A DNA stretch of 21,018 nucleotides, taken from NCBI GenBank assembly GCA_017453335.1, contig JAFTKI010000110.1, positions 1-21,018 on the forward strand. Reading direction: 5' to 3'. How positions within the stretch are numbered: the first letter of the stretch is position 1; each line of letters begins with the position of its first letter. This DNA comes from Clostridia bacterium. Lineage in GTDB: Bacteria; Bacillota_A; Clostridia; Oscillospirales; CAG-272. Positions 1-7,053 of the stretch are shown piece by piece. The translations under genes were made by a program, and so were the position numbers. The notes beneath the pieces were generated by a model, which worked only from the letters and a program-made list of their open reading frames with translations, had not been told where the DNA came from and did no database searches.

Positions 1-57
1 CTGACGAGAACCCTTGATGTGGCAGGAGCTTCCGATACAAACTGTAATTTTAAGCAT
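1..57 (-). CDS. [2Fe-2S] thioredoxin-like ferredoxin / NuoE-like subunit, partial (N-terminus only)
   Basis: Only the first 19 codons lie in the window; the gene runs off the left edge. The translation is MLKITVCIGSSCHIKGSRQ. A beta strand followed by Cys7 and Cys12 (C-x4-C) and then H-x-K-G-S matches the first half of the cluster-binding motif of NuoE-like, thioredoxin-fold [2Fe-2S] proteins. In Clostridia these often accompany electron-bifurcating hydrogenases or NADH-dependent oxidoreductases (family knowledge). A GAGAGG ribosome binding site lies about 9 nt before the ATG. The gene is 81 bp downstream of the kinase gene on the same strand, so co-transcription is possible, but a functional link is not evident. 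The second Cys pair that would confirm the family is outside the window. Confidence 0.65.
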   Translation of the reverse strand, partial: MLKITVCIGSSCHIKGSRQ

Positions 58-138
58 AATATTTTACCTCTCAATATTTTTCAAAATTCTTGATGGATGC
101 AAGGACCTTTTTCGCATCAACAGTGGAATTGGCTTCGA

Positions 139-888
139 TTACTGATAATCTGCAACATCTATCCAATTCATAAGGCTCGCGCGCTCCTTCTCGTTGCCCT
201 TAACCGACTGAGAAGCGGCTACGATAGGCACCCACTTCCGAACGTACTGCCTTGCAGTATCGCTCTTCTTGCAGAAGGTGTCGAGATAAAGCTCGGCGTC
301 GGAACCGTCCCCGTTCAGCCAAAACAGAAGATAGGTACATGCGGCATCAGCAGACGCGTTGCCCTGCGTTGCGTGAGACCAGTCGAGAATGTAAGGAAGA
401 CCGTTCTCGGTGATAATGATGTTTGAGGGGATGAAATCTCCGTGGCACACCTTGTTGTGCTTAGGCATACCTCCCAGACGGGTATGAAGATCATAGCGAG
501 TGGTGGCGTCAAGCTCGGTTGCTGCAATCTTAAGGCTCATCTTATCCTTCAGCTTGTTAAGGAGAGGACAGGTCTTTGCATGAACGCTCATCTGAATATC
601 TACGAGAAGCTCAATGTACTCACCCTTCTTCTCGGGATTCTCTTCCATAAGCTGCGAAAGCGTCTTTCCCTTGATAAACTCGGATACAATTGCCCACTGG
701 CCATCGATCACGGTGACCTCAAGAACCTTGGGAATATTGAGTCCGATTTCTTCGATTCTTGCTTGATTGAGAGCCTCGTTGAGTACATCCGCCTTGGAAT
801 ACTCTGCATTGAAAACCTTAATACATCTATCACCGTCACGGTAGATGGTCTTGTTGTTTCTTATTGCAATAATTTTATCAAGTTTCAT
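139..888 (-). CDS. APH/choline-kinase-family phosphotransferase
   Basis: This is a 249-residue cytoplasmic kinase of the aminoglycoside phosphotransferase (APH) fold. Visible elements are a candidate nucleotide-binding Lys in CIKVF (Lys24), the linker motif IVSEFIKGKTL (about residues 67-77), the catalytic loop HGDFIPSN (His149, Asp151, Asn156) and the metal-binding LDW (Asp169). The length is typical of compact APH-like proteins. The fold phosphorylates small hydroxylated molecules (antibiotics, choline, sugars) using ATP; the substrate cannot be read from sequence, and an antibiotic resistance role should not be assumed. The gene has a good sigma-A promoter about 250 nt upstream and therefore an unusually long leader. 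The next gene on the strand is a [2Fe-2S] protein. Confidence 0.85.
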   Translation of the reverse strand: MKLDKIIAIRNNKTIYRDGDRCIKVFNAEYSKADVLNEALNQARIEEIGLNIPKVLEVTVIDGQWAIVSEFIKGKTLSQLMEENPEKKGEYIELLVDIQMSVHAKTCPLLNKLKDKMSLKIAATELDATTRYDLHTRLGGMPKHNKVCHGDFIPSNIIITENGLPYILDWSHATQGNASADAACTYLLFWLNGDGSDAELYLDTFCKKSDTARQYVRKWVPIVAASQSVKGNEKERASLMNWIDVADYQ

Positions 889-1143
889 TTTTGCGTCCTC
901 ATAAATTTTTTACATAATTGGTTATTAAGATATGCGAGGATAATACTATGTTTTCTTGCTTCCAATGCACTCCCGCGGGAACCTTTAAGGTACACGGTGC
1001 AAATTCCATATTGCTGCAATTCCACACTCCACCGACTCGTCGCAAACATCCTGCGACGAACCTTGCTACCTCAACAGCGTATTTCGTGTGAAATATATTA
1101 TAACGTGTCACCTTCCACGAGATGATTTCTGCATATTTATTGT
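889..1143 (-). other. long 5' leader of the kinase gene, possibly a structured RNA
   Basis: About 250 nt lie between a clear minus-strand promoter and the kinase ATG, with no convincing coding frame. On the transcript strand an 8-bp perfect hairpin (TCGTCGCA / TGCGACGA, 7-nt loop) is encoded at 1037-1059. A second helix (TCGT and GTGA pairing with TCAC and ACGA) covers about 1081-1122. A TGCAC/GTGCA pair encloses a GC-rich segment near 967-1001. ATATGC and GCATAT near the two ends could close the structure. No intrinsic terminator follows, so it is either a 5' UTR element or a small RNA processed from it. I cannot match it to a known riboswitch; the T-box core is not present. Confidence 0.45.
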
Positions 1144-1172
1144 ATTATACCACATAAATGTGAATAATTCAA
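1144..1172 (-). promoter_or_regulatory. sigma-A-type promoter for the kinase leader
   Basis: On the minus strand, TTGAAT (1167-1172) and TATAAT (1144-1149) are separated by 17 bp. The -10 is perfect and the -35 matches at four of six positions. Transcription would begin near 1137. Confidence 0.7.
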
Positions 1173-1261
1173 GCCATTTATTTACATTTACCTTGACAAG
1201 TTCAAAGAGAAATCGGCGGGAGGTGAGCTTAACCTTTCCACCCCCGAATAATGTAATCCCA

Positions 1262-1864
1262 TCAAATTGCGATACACCAAACGAACAAGGGCAGATAACA
1301 ACACAACAAAACCAATCTTTGCCAAAGTCCGCCATATCTTAAAACGGTGCTCCCGAAGAGTTCTTTCTCTCCCATGATGAAAAAGCAAAAGAACATGAAC
1401 GCCGCAAGAAAGCACACAAGCGAAATAAGGCCTGTGAACCCTTGTACTGTTCGGAACTGTAAAATTGCCAAAAGCAACGGCACAGCAAGCAAAGTCATAA
1501 AGCCAATGGCAGATGCTCCGCCGTGAATTTTGGTTATGATATCCTTCTCCTGTCGGTTTTCGTTCAACGGACAAAATCCGGAAACGATTTCACAACCGAT
1601 CCCGTATATTGCCAGCAATATCCATATCGCCACGGTCAGCCCGCCGCTGTATTTCTGATACAATGCATACGGGGCAATGCAAAAAACGGTCCCCGACACG
1701 ATGCACCACACATTATAGATCCACCTCACGGGGCTTTGCCGTGATCCGAGTACGGATAACGCCATATTTTTATGGCTGTACCGCGGATAGAAACGAGCAA
1801 GCACAAGCGGCAGTATGTTATCTGCGATGAGTGCAACCACCCATATAAAAATCACTATCTTCAT
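1262..1864 (-). CDS. DUF998-type polytopic membrane protein
   Basis: This is a 200-residue integral membrane protein with about six hydrophobic segments. The pattern resembles DUF998: an early SxLG segment followed by a Trp/Asn-containing helix (RWIYNVWCIVSGT, about residues 47-59), then GFCPLNE (about 96-102) and a KIHGGASAIGF helix start (about 112-122). The biochemical role of the family is not established. The ribosome binding site before the ATG at 1864 is weak, so the start is less certain than for neighbouring genes. The gene lies downstream of the ROK gene on the same strand, but a strong hairpin separates them and no clear promoter of its own was found. There is no obvious functional link to the kinase that follows. 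Confidence 0.65.
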   Translation of the reverse strand: MKIVIFIWVVALIADNILPLVLARFYPRYSHKNMALSVLGSRQSPVRWIYNVWCIVSGTVFCIAPYALYQKYSGGLTVAIWILLAIYGIGCEIVSGFCPLNENRQEKDIITKIHGGASAIGFMTLLAVPLLLAILQFRTVQGFTGLISLVCFLAAFMFFCFFIMGEKELFGSTVLRYGGLWQRLVLLCCYLPLFVWCIAI

Positions 1865-1923
1865 ATTTCTGTAAAATACAAGGGATAATCGGAATGTTAT
1901 CTCTTACTCCTGCTATTCGTTTA

Positions 1924-1973
1924 TAAACAAGCGGTTGCTCTATCCCGTTGTGTGAAGAGCAACCGCTTGTTTA
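1924..1973 (-). terminator. strong hairpin downstream of the ROK gene
   Basis: An 18-bp perfect inverted repeat (1924-1941 with 1956-1973) has a 14-nt loop. It begins about 60 bp past the ROK stop codon. On the minus strand the second arm ends in CTTGTTTA rather than a clean U-run, so termination may be incomplete and feed the DUF998 gene. Confidence 0.65.
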
Positions 1974-2035
1974 ATATTCGTGATTGGAATTTGCCCCAAG
2001 GAGCCTAACGGAAACCAGCCTTTCCGCAACCGTTT

Positions 2036-2860
2036 TTATCTGCCGAGCAGTGCCGCACCGATCAGTGCAGTATCTGCCTCCTTGTTGGAAAATCTGACAG
2101 CGCATTTATTGGGCATATCGTGGGTGAACTGTTCGCGCAGGATGATGTCCATCATCGGTGCCATGATCTTGTCGCCCGCCTCGGTAAAGGGACCCTCAAG
2201 CACGAATTCGTCCAACTGGAACAGGTTGATCAGATTGGTGATAGCAGCTGCAAAATATTTCACATAGAGCTCCTTTGCGCGCTCTGCGTTGGGCGTATTC
2301 ATATCAAAAAGCTTTGCGTGAGTAATGGTTTCGGCACCCTCAACACCCGCTTCTGCGGCAATGCGGCGAAATCCCGAATTGCTTGCATACGCCTCAAAGC
2401 ATCCGCGGTTTCCGCATGCACACTCGAACCCGCCGAAATGAACAACCGTGTGAGCAACGTTTCCGCCGCGCTGATGTGTTCCCGCGTACAGCTTTTTGTC
2501 GATCACAACGCCGCACTCGATCGTGTCGTCTACTTTGAGCATGATCAACGAGGGAACATCATTCGCTATGTACGCCTCGCCAAGCGCCCTTGCATTCATA
2601 AGAGTTGCACCATAGCACTGAATACCGCTGTTTTTTTCCAGATCGGCTGCGATTGCGTTGAAATCTCCCATAGAAGTATCAACAGCAACGCCTATATACT
2701 CCACATCGTTCGATTTTATTTTGCCCTCGGTCAGCACATCCCGGCAGAGCTTCAAAAGATCCGCAGAAAGTCCAACCTTTTTCAGCAAAATCTTGTAGTC
2801 TTTATCATATAACGCAACTGCGGACTGCTTTTTATCAACAACTGCACTTACAAAATACAT
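2036..2860 (-). CDS. ROK-family protein with degenerate catalytic site
   Basis: This 274-residue protein has the ROK fold signature but not a complete kinase site. The zinc motif is intact: His137, then C-x-C-G-x2-G-C-x-E (Cys147, Cys149, Cys154, Glu156). The N-terminal phosphate loop (normally D-x-G-G-T) is absent: the first strand reads VSAVVDKKQSAVALY. The catalytic Asp of the usual N-D-A-N-x-A-x-x-G-E motif is replaced in TLMNARALGE (residues 87-95), and the Glu of the E-x-G-H motif is also changed (GGNVAH). A good AGGAG site precedes the ATG. The gene is divergent from nagA and the intact ROK kinase. I infer a non-catalytic sugar sensor, partner subunit or regulator; no helix-turn-helix domain is visible. 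Confidence 0.8.
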   Translation of the reverse strand: MYFVSAVVDKKQSAVALYDKDYKILLKKVGLSADLLKLCRDVLTEGKIKSNDVEYIGVAVDTSMGDFNAIAADLEKNSGIQCYGATLMNARALGEAYIANDVPSLIMLKVDDTIECGVVIDKKLYAGTHQRGGNVAHTVVHFGGFECACGNRGCFEAYASNSGFRRIAAEAGVEGAETITHAKLFDMNTPNAERAKELYVKYFAAAITNLINLFQLDEFVLEGPFTEAGDKIMAPMMDIILREQFTHDMPNKCAVRFSNKEADTALIGAALLGR

Positions 2861-2915
2861 TTTGGTTTCTCCTATCTGTCAGCCTGTAAGATATCATTTC
2901 TTTTGTTTCTACATC

Positions 2916-2924
2916 ATTTTAGCA
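2916..2924 (-). promoter_or_regulatory. candidate extended -10 promoter for the ROK gene
   Basis: On the minus strand the sequence reads TGCTAAAAT, an extended -10 (TGN plus TAAAAT), about 55 bp upstream of the ROK start. The -35 region (TTTATT) is weak. Confidence 0.4.
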
Positions 2925-2994
2925 TAGACCACATAAAAAATAAAGACACGGTATTTAAAGTTAACAAAAAATTCATAAAAGTTTCATTGGATTC

Positions 2995-3003
2995 TGCTAT
3001 ACT
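2995..3003 (+). promoter_or_regulatory. candidate extended -10 promoter for nagA
   Basis: TGCTATACT is an extended -10 element located 38 bp before the nagA ATG. No good -35 box is seen, which is tolerable for extended -10 promoters. The surrounding 15 bases (2991-3005) recur exactly at 11280-11294 before the TAXI transporter gene. Confidence 0.5.
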
Positions 3004-3041
3004 ATATGTTAATAAAAAATATTCATAAGGAGATACACATT

Positions 3042-4193
3042 ATGGCACTGACATACATAGTCAACGGCAAGATTGTTCTTCCCGAATCGGTCGTATGCGG
3101 CAAAGCTCTTGCATTCGACAGCGACAGCGGAAAGCTCTGCGGCATCGTGGACGAGCTGCCCGCCAATGCGGATACCATTGATGCGGCAGGCAACTACGTG
3201 GCTCCCGGCCTCGTTGATATCCATATTCACGGATATCTTGGTGAGGACACGTGCGACGCCAAGCCCGAAGGCATTAAGAAAATGGCTTACGGCGTGGTTC
3301 AAAACGGAGTTACGGCATTTCTTCCTACGACCATGACCGTTTCCAAGGATCAGATCGTGGACGCACTGAATGCAGTACGATCGGTCAAGGAAGAAAGCAA
3401 GACGTGGGGCGGCGCCGAAATCATCGGTGTTCACGCGGAAGGTCCGTTTATCAATCCTTCAAAGAAGGGCGCTCAGGCGGAGGAGAACATTCTCAAGCCC
3501 GATGCCGATTTCATCATTGAAAACGCGGATATCATCACCTCTGTAACGCTTGCACCCGAGATGGACGAGGGACACAAGTGCATCAAGAAGCTTGCGGCAG
3601 AGTCCAACGTGCTTGTTTCGATGGGTCATACCGATGCAAAATTTGAAGAGGCTATGAGCGCAGCAAAGGACGGCGTGAACCACGCAACCCACCTGTTCAA
3701 CGCAATGTCGGCTTTGGCTCACAGAAATCCCGGTGTTGTAGGTGCGGCACTCTCCTCCGATAACGTTTCGGTGGAGGTCATTGCCGATACCTTCCATATC
3801 AATCCCGGTCTTTACTCGATCATTGCCAAGGTAAAGGGCGACAAGATGGTGCTGATCACCGACTGTACCCGTGCGGGCGGTATGCCTGACGGCGAATATG
3901 ACCTTGGCGGACAGCCTATCTTCCTGAAAGGAATTGAGTGCCGCCTTGCTGACGGTACCATCGCGGGAAGCGTTTTGAAGCTCAACAATGCAGTGAAGAA
4001 CGTTCTCGATCACACCGATCTTCCCGTACATGAGGTCTTCAAGATGGCATCGCTCAACCCTGCAACGGCTATTCATTGCGAAAACCGTATCGGTTCGCTT
4101 GAGGCAGGCAAGGATGCAGACATTATTATCACCGATGAAAAGATCAATATTATAAGAACCATCAAGAAAGGAAAAACAGTTTATGAAGCTTAA
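3042..4193 (+). CDS. nagA: N-acetylglucosamine-6-phosphate deacetylase
   Basis: This 383-residue cytoplasmic enzyme hydrolyses N-acetylglucosamine-6-phosphate to glucosamine-6-phosphate and acetate. The amidohydrolase metal and catalytic residues are readable: PGLVDIHIHG (His61, His63), HAEGPF (Glu133), MGHTDA (His196), NHATHLFNAM (His214, His217), and LITDCTRAGGMPDG with catalytic Asp274. Length is normal for NagA. The ATG at 3042 is chosen because AAGGAG at 3028-3033 precedes it with ideal spacing; an earlier in-frame start at 3006 has no such site. Its stop overlaps the start of the ROK kinase gene by 11 bp, so the two are one transcription unit. No glucosamine-6-phosphate deaminase or amino-sugar transporter lies in the window. 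Confidence 0.95.
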   Translation: MALTYIVNGKIVLPESVVCGKALAFDSDSGKLCGIVDELPANADTIDAAGNYVAPGLVDIHIHGYLGEDTCDAKPEGIKKMAYGVVQNGVTAFLPTTMTVSKDQIVDALNAVRSVKEESKTWGGAEIIGVHAEGPFINPSKKGAQAEENILKPDADFIIENADIITSVTLAPEMDEGHKCIKKLAAESNVLVSMGHTDAKFEEAMSAAKDGVNHATHLFNAMSALAHRNPGVVGAALSSDNVSVEVIADTFHINPGLYSIIAKVKGDKMVLITDCTRAGGMPDGEYDLGGQPIFLKGIECRLADGTIAGSVLKLNNAVKNVLDHTDLPVHEVFKMASLNPATAIHCENRIGSLEAGKDADIIITDEKINIIRTIKKGKTVYEA

Positions 4194-5568
4194 AGTTAAT
4201 GCTCCACTTGATCCCGGCTTTATGCCGATGGCGGTAGTATTCCGCGATTTTGAAGCTGCAGTAAAGGCTGCAGGCGGCGAGAAGCTGACTATCGGACTTG
4301 AAAGAAACGACGGTCTGACCTCTGTATTCACCGTTGATGTGTTTAAGGACGGCACAGGACACGACGAGGAAAACCACGATTTCGTTGAAAGAATCGTAAA
4401 AACGCTTCTTTGGGTTCGCGGCGGTTACAAGATCATCATCGCAGGCTCCAAGGTAATTGCAGATAAGATCAAGGCAGATTACTCCGAAACGGGTATCCGT
4501 GCTTTTGACCGCGACTTTATGTCCGGCGTTTATGAAGCACCGTTTGAAGTGATCCATGTTCCCTTTGAAAAGGCCCCTGTTGCCAACGAAACGGCAGCAC
4601 CCGTAGGCCGTCATCTGGACGGCTGCCGCATCGGCTTTGACGCAGGCGGAAGCGACCGTAAGGTAAGCTCGGTTGTTGACGGTAACGCTACATATTCCGA
4701 GGAGGTTGTTTGGTTCCCCAAGCTGCAAAACGATCCTCAGTATCACTATGACGGAATTATGGATGCAATGAAGACCGCGGCTTCCAAGATGCCCAGAGTG
4801 GACGCTATCGGTGTATCCACCGCAGGTGTTGTTATCGGAAACCGTATCATGACCTCTTCCCTCTTCCTCAAGGTAAAGAACGAGAACCCCGAGGCATTTG
4901 AAAAGGTTGTTAAGAATATCTATACCGACATTGCAAAAGAGCTGGGCAATGTTCCGATCGAGGTTGCAAACGACGGTGACGTTACCGCTCTTGCAGGTGC
5001 TATGGATCTGGACGACACCAACGTTCTCGGTGTTGCGATGGGAACCAGTGAGGCAGGCGGATACGTTGACGGAAACGGCAACATCACCGGTTGGCTCAAC
5101 GAGCTGGCATTCGTACCCGCAGACTACAACAAGGCAGCAATGCTTGATGAGTGGTCGGGCGACTACGGCTGTGGCGTAAAGTACTTCTCTCAGGATGCAG
5201 TTATCAAGCTTGCTCCCGCTGCGGGCATCGAGCTGGATGAGAACGCATCTCCCGCTGAAAAGCTGAAGGTCGTTCAGGGCCTTATGGCACAGGGTGACGA
5301 GCGTGCGGCAAAGATCTACGAGACCATTGGTGCATACTTCGGATATGCCGTTGCTTATTACGCAATCTTCTACGATATCAAGCACGTTCTTCTGATGGGC
5401 CGCGTATCCTCCGGTGAGGGCGGAAGCATTCTCTATAAGAATGCACAGAAGGTTCTTGCAGAGGAGTTCCCCGAGCTTGCAAAGAAGATCACGATCCACC
5501 TTCCCGACGAAAGCAGCCGCCGCGTAGGTCAGTCTATTGCAGCAGCAAGCCTTCCCAATATCAAATGA
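4183..5568 (+). CDS. ROK-family sugar kinase with extra N-terminal domain
   Basis: This is a 461-residue protein, well above the usual 290-330 for ROK kinases. Residues 1 to about 140 form an extra alpha/beta domain I do not recognise. The ROK domain begins near residue 147 with the phosphate loop GFDAGGSDRK (151-160) and has the catalytic motif EVANDGDVTALAG with Asp264. The zinc signature C-x-C-G-x2-G-C-x-E is not found; DYGCGVKYFS occupies the region. A likely substrate is an amino sugar such as N-acetylglucosamine or N-acetylmannosamine, because the start overlaps the end of nagA (11 bp, AAAGGA site inside nagA), implying translational coupling. The divergent ROK protein holds the reciprocal set of motifs. 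The substrate assignment is inference. Confidence 0.85.
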   Translation: MKLKVNAPLDPGFMPMAVVFRDFEAAVKAAGGEKLTIGLERNDGLTSVFTVDVFKDGTGHDEENHDFVERIVKTLLWVRGGYKIIIAGSKVIADKIKADYSETGIRAFDRDFMSGVYEAPFEVIHVPFEKAPVANETAAPVGRHLDGCRIGFDAGGSDRKVSSVVDGNATYSEEVVWFPKLQNDPQYHYDGIMDAMKTAASKMPRVDAIGVSTAGVVIGNRIMTSSLFLKVKNENPEAFEKVVKNIYTDIAKELGNVPIEVANDGDVTALAGAMDLDDTNVLGVAMGTSEAGGYVDGNGNITGWLNELAFVPADYNKAAMLDEWSGDYGCGVKYFSQDAVIKLAPAAGIELDENASPAEKLKVVQGLMAQGDERAAKIYETIGAYFGYAVAYYAIFYDIKHVLLMGRVSSGEGGSILYKNAQKVLAEEFPELAKKITIHLPDESSRRVGQSIAAASLPNIK

Positions 5569-5588
5569 TATTAAAAGCCTAAATATAT

Positions 5589-5631
5589 AAAGCTCAGGCG
5601 GTGCGTTTCGGCGCACCGCCTGAGCTTTTTT
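5589..5631 (+). terminator. intrinsic terminator of the nagA-ROK operon
   Basis: A 17-bp perfect stem (5589-5605 with 5612-5628) with a six-base loop is followed by a run of T. It lies 20 bp after the ROK kinase stop codon. Confidence 0.95.
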
Positions 5632-5715
5632 CAAGGAGTCCCTACTATGTTGTAACAACTAAAGTTTTATAAAACGTTTTCTTTATGCGAAATGACTTTT
5701 AAATTGCTAATTCAG

Positions 5716-5747
5716 AAAAGATCGTGCCGGTGCATAACGGATCTTTT
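5716..5747. other. small terminator-like inverted repeat beside the MITE-like element
   Basis: AAAAGATC (5716-5723) and GATCTTTT (5740-5747) pair across a 16-nt loop that contains a further CCG/CGG pair. The right arm ends at the left boundary of the MITE-like element. The role is unknown. The rest of 5632-5715 holds a short palindrome (GTTGTAACAAC, 5649-5659) and nothing else I can name. Confidence 0.4.
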
Positions 5748-5940
5748 AGCCTTCCCCAGCGGGGAAGGTGCCGAGGAACGAGGCGGATGAGGAGAGCCTT
5801 GATACGTTTTGATATAATATTTCTACTTGATAATTTTTTATGTTTGAATCTTACCTAATTACATTGGGGCAAACAAACAGCATAGCCGTCCCTCCTCATC
5901 CGTCGGCTAACGCCGCCACCTTCTCCGCCGGAGAAGGCTA
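5747..5940. repeat. MITE-like dispersed inverted-repeat element
   Basis: Two imperfect arms of about 47-51 bp face each other: TAGCCTTCCCC at 5747-5757 running right, and its counterpart ending GGAGAAGGCTA at 5930-5940. They flank about 95 bp of AT-rich DNA with no frame of note. Each arm folds twice: an 8-bp hairpin with a 3-nt loop (CCTTCCCC/GGGGAAGG left, CCTTCTCC/GGAGAAGG right), then a smaller GC hairpin, then GGATGAGGAG pointing inward. Many arm differences preserve pairing. I recall similar CCTTCCCC...GGATGAGG elements scattered in gut Clostridia genomes, but copy number cannot be seen here. No clear target-site duplication was found. It lies 60 bp beyond the AraC stop codon and could help end that transcript. 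Confidence 0.75.
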
Positions 5941-5999
5941 TTTAGATGGTGCGTAATCGCAAATCAGTGCGTCTATCTATGATCGCAGTACATTGTTCG

Positions 6000-6851
6000 T
6001 CAAAAGCTCTTGTGGCTGTTCGCTTTTCTGTAGGCGTTCGGTGTTGTTCCCGTTTTTTTCTGAAAGCTTTGAATAAAATAGCTTTCGCTGGAAAATCCGC
6101 ATTGGTAAGCGATCTCGGCGATCTGCATCTTCGGCTGTGAGCGCAAAAGCTCGGCGGCACGGGATACGCGGAGATTGACACTGAACTGCTTTGGCGTTTG
6201 ATTAGTGATCTTTTGAAAATCAGCGGTCAGCTTGGATACACTGACGTGAAAGTGCGCGGCAATTTGAGCGGCGGTCAGGGAGTCCTCGAAATGCTCCACC
6301 AGATACTGCGTTACATCAAAAATGTAGTCATTGGGATTGTTCAGACGGATCACGGAATTTTTTTGCATGGCTTCCTTTGTTTCCGCCAAGAGCAAAAGCA
6401 ACAGGAGCAACGCTTTCTCACCGTTTTCCGTTTCGCCCCTCAAAAGCTCGGCATAGCGGGACAGCACCGCGTTTTGTTGCTCGGTCAGCTCCAGGATCAG
6501 GCATTGATCGTCAAACAGAGGATCACCGTTCAACAGTGATCTCGGGATCAGCTTGACAGATTGCTCGTAAAAGAAAACGCAATAGCTGGAATAGCCCTCA
6601 CTTCCGATCTCAAGGGTATCGGTGCTGTGATAGGAGCCCGCCTGATGTAAAACAAGCGCAGGAGTATTCACTTCACAGTGATTGCCGTTGTTGGAAATCA
6701 GCACCCTCCCGGGGCTTGTGATCAGCAACAGCTCGGTGTGACCGTGCATGTGTACGTAGCGGTGAACATAGTGCCGCTCCCGAAATACCTTTTGCACGCT
6801 GATCGGTGCGTTTTTCGGGGTATATCGAAAAGTCCCCTCCGATGCTGACAC
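6000..6851 (-). CDS. AraC-family transcriptional regulator
   Basis: This is a 283-residue regulator. An N-terminal cupin-like effector domain includes RHYVHRYVHMHGHTELLLI, giving a His-rich sensing pocket. A C-terminal pair of helix-turn-helix motifs covers about the last 100 residues (QIAAHFHVSVSKLTADFQKI, then IAEIAYQCGFSSESYFIQSF followed by the TPNAYR tail). I place the start at GTG 6851: GGGGAGGGAG lies just before it, and a near-consensus promoter (6886-6914) sits inside the longer open frame that would begin at TTG 6929, so the longer version cannot be the main product. The gene is divergent from the GH31 gene, its most likely target. The effector is probably a sugar, by family and context. 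Confidence 0.9.
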   Translation of the reverse strand: MSASEGTFRYTPKNAPISVQKVFRERHYVHRYVHMHGHTELLLITSPGRVLISNNGNHCEVNTPALVLHQAGSYHSTDTLEIGSEGYSSYCVFFYEQSVKLIPRSLLNGDPLFDDQCLILELTEQQNAVLSRYAELLRGETENGEKALLLLLLLLAETKEAMQKNSVIRLNNPNDYIFDVTQYLVEHFEDSLTAAQIAAHFHVSVSKLTADFQKITNQTPKQFSVNLRVSRAAELLRSQPKMQIAEIAYQCGFSSESYFIQSFQKKTGTTPNAYRKANSHKSF

Positions 6852-6885
6852 AAAAGCTCCCTCCCCTCGTGTATGATTCAGTTTT

Positions 6886-6914
6886 ATTATAACATCCTTC
6901 TTTTGTACAGTCAA
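6886..6914 (-). promoter_or_regulatory. sigma-A promoter of the AraC gene
   Basis: On the minus strand, TTGACT (6909-6914) and TATAAT (6886-6891) have a 17-bp spacer. Transcription would start near 6879, about 28 nt before the GTG start. Confidence 0.85.
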
Positions 6915-6921
6915 CAGAAAC

Positions 6922-6942
6922 TTTTTCAAAAAATGTGAAAAA
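6922..6942. promoter_or_regulatory. candidate operator in the AraC/GH31 divergent region
   Basis: TTTTTCA (6922-6928) and TGAAAAA (6936-6942) form an inverted repeat with a 7-bp centre, immediately upstream of the AraC -35 box. A similar half-site TGTGATAAAA recurs at 6996-7005 over the GH31 -10 region, about six helical turns away. Low-complexity AT DNA makes chance likely. Confidence 0.25.
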
Positions 6943-6997
6943 TCTAAACTATTAAGCCCAAAATCGGAATTTTTCTATATTTTCAACACTTATTTTG

Positions 6998-7006
6998 TGA
7001 TAAAAT
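6998..7006 (+). promoter_or_regulatory. candidate extended -10 promoter of the GH31 gene
   Basis: TGATAAAAT is an extended -10 (TGN plus TAAAAT) 47 bp before the GH31 ATG. The -35 position (TATTTT) is poor, as would fit a promoter needing an activator such as the adjacent AraC protein. Confidence 0.4.
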
Positions 7007-7053
7007 GATATTATTGGAAGTTTATTTAAAAACAGCAAACGGAGGGCTTGAAT

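Noticed and set aside
967..1001. Possible T-box core in the kinase leader (GGTTCCCGCGGGA)
   Set aside because: It does not contain the conserved GGTGGnACCGCG antiterminator sequence, and no terminator follows.
899..1111. Seventy-codon minus-strand frame inside the kinase leader
   Set aside because: It has no ribosome binding site, no recognisable domain, and covers the hairpin-rich stretch better explained as RNA.
4162..5658. Long minus-strand open frame (498 codons) opposite the ROK kinase gene
   Set aside because: It is antisense to a gene with clear phosphate-loop and catalytic motifs. It runs through the strong terminator at 5589-5631, and its product is Cys/Asn/Leu-rich with no family features.
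5649..5659. Palindrome GTTGTAACAAC after the nagA-ROK terminator
   Set aside because: It is too short and isolated to support an operator call and has no nearby promoter.
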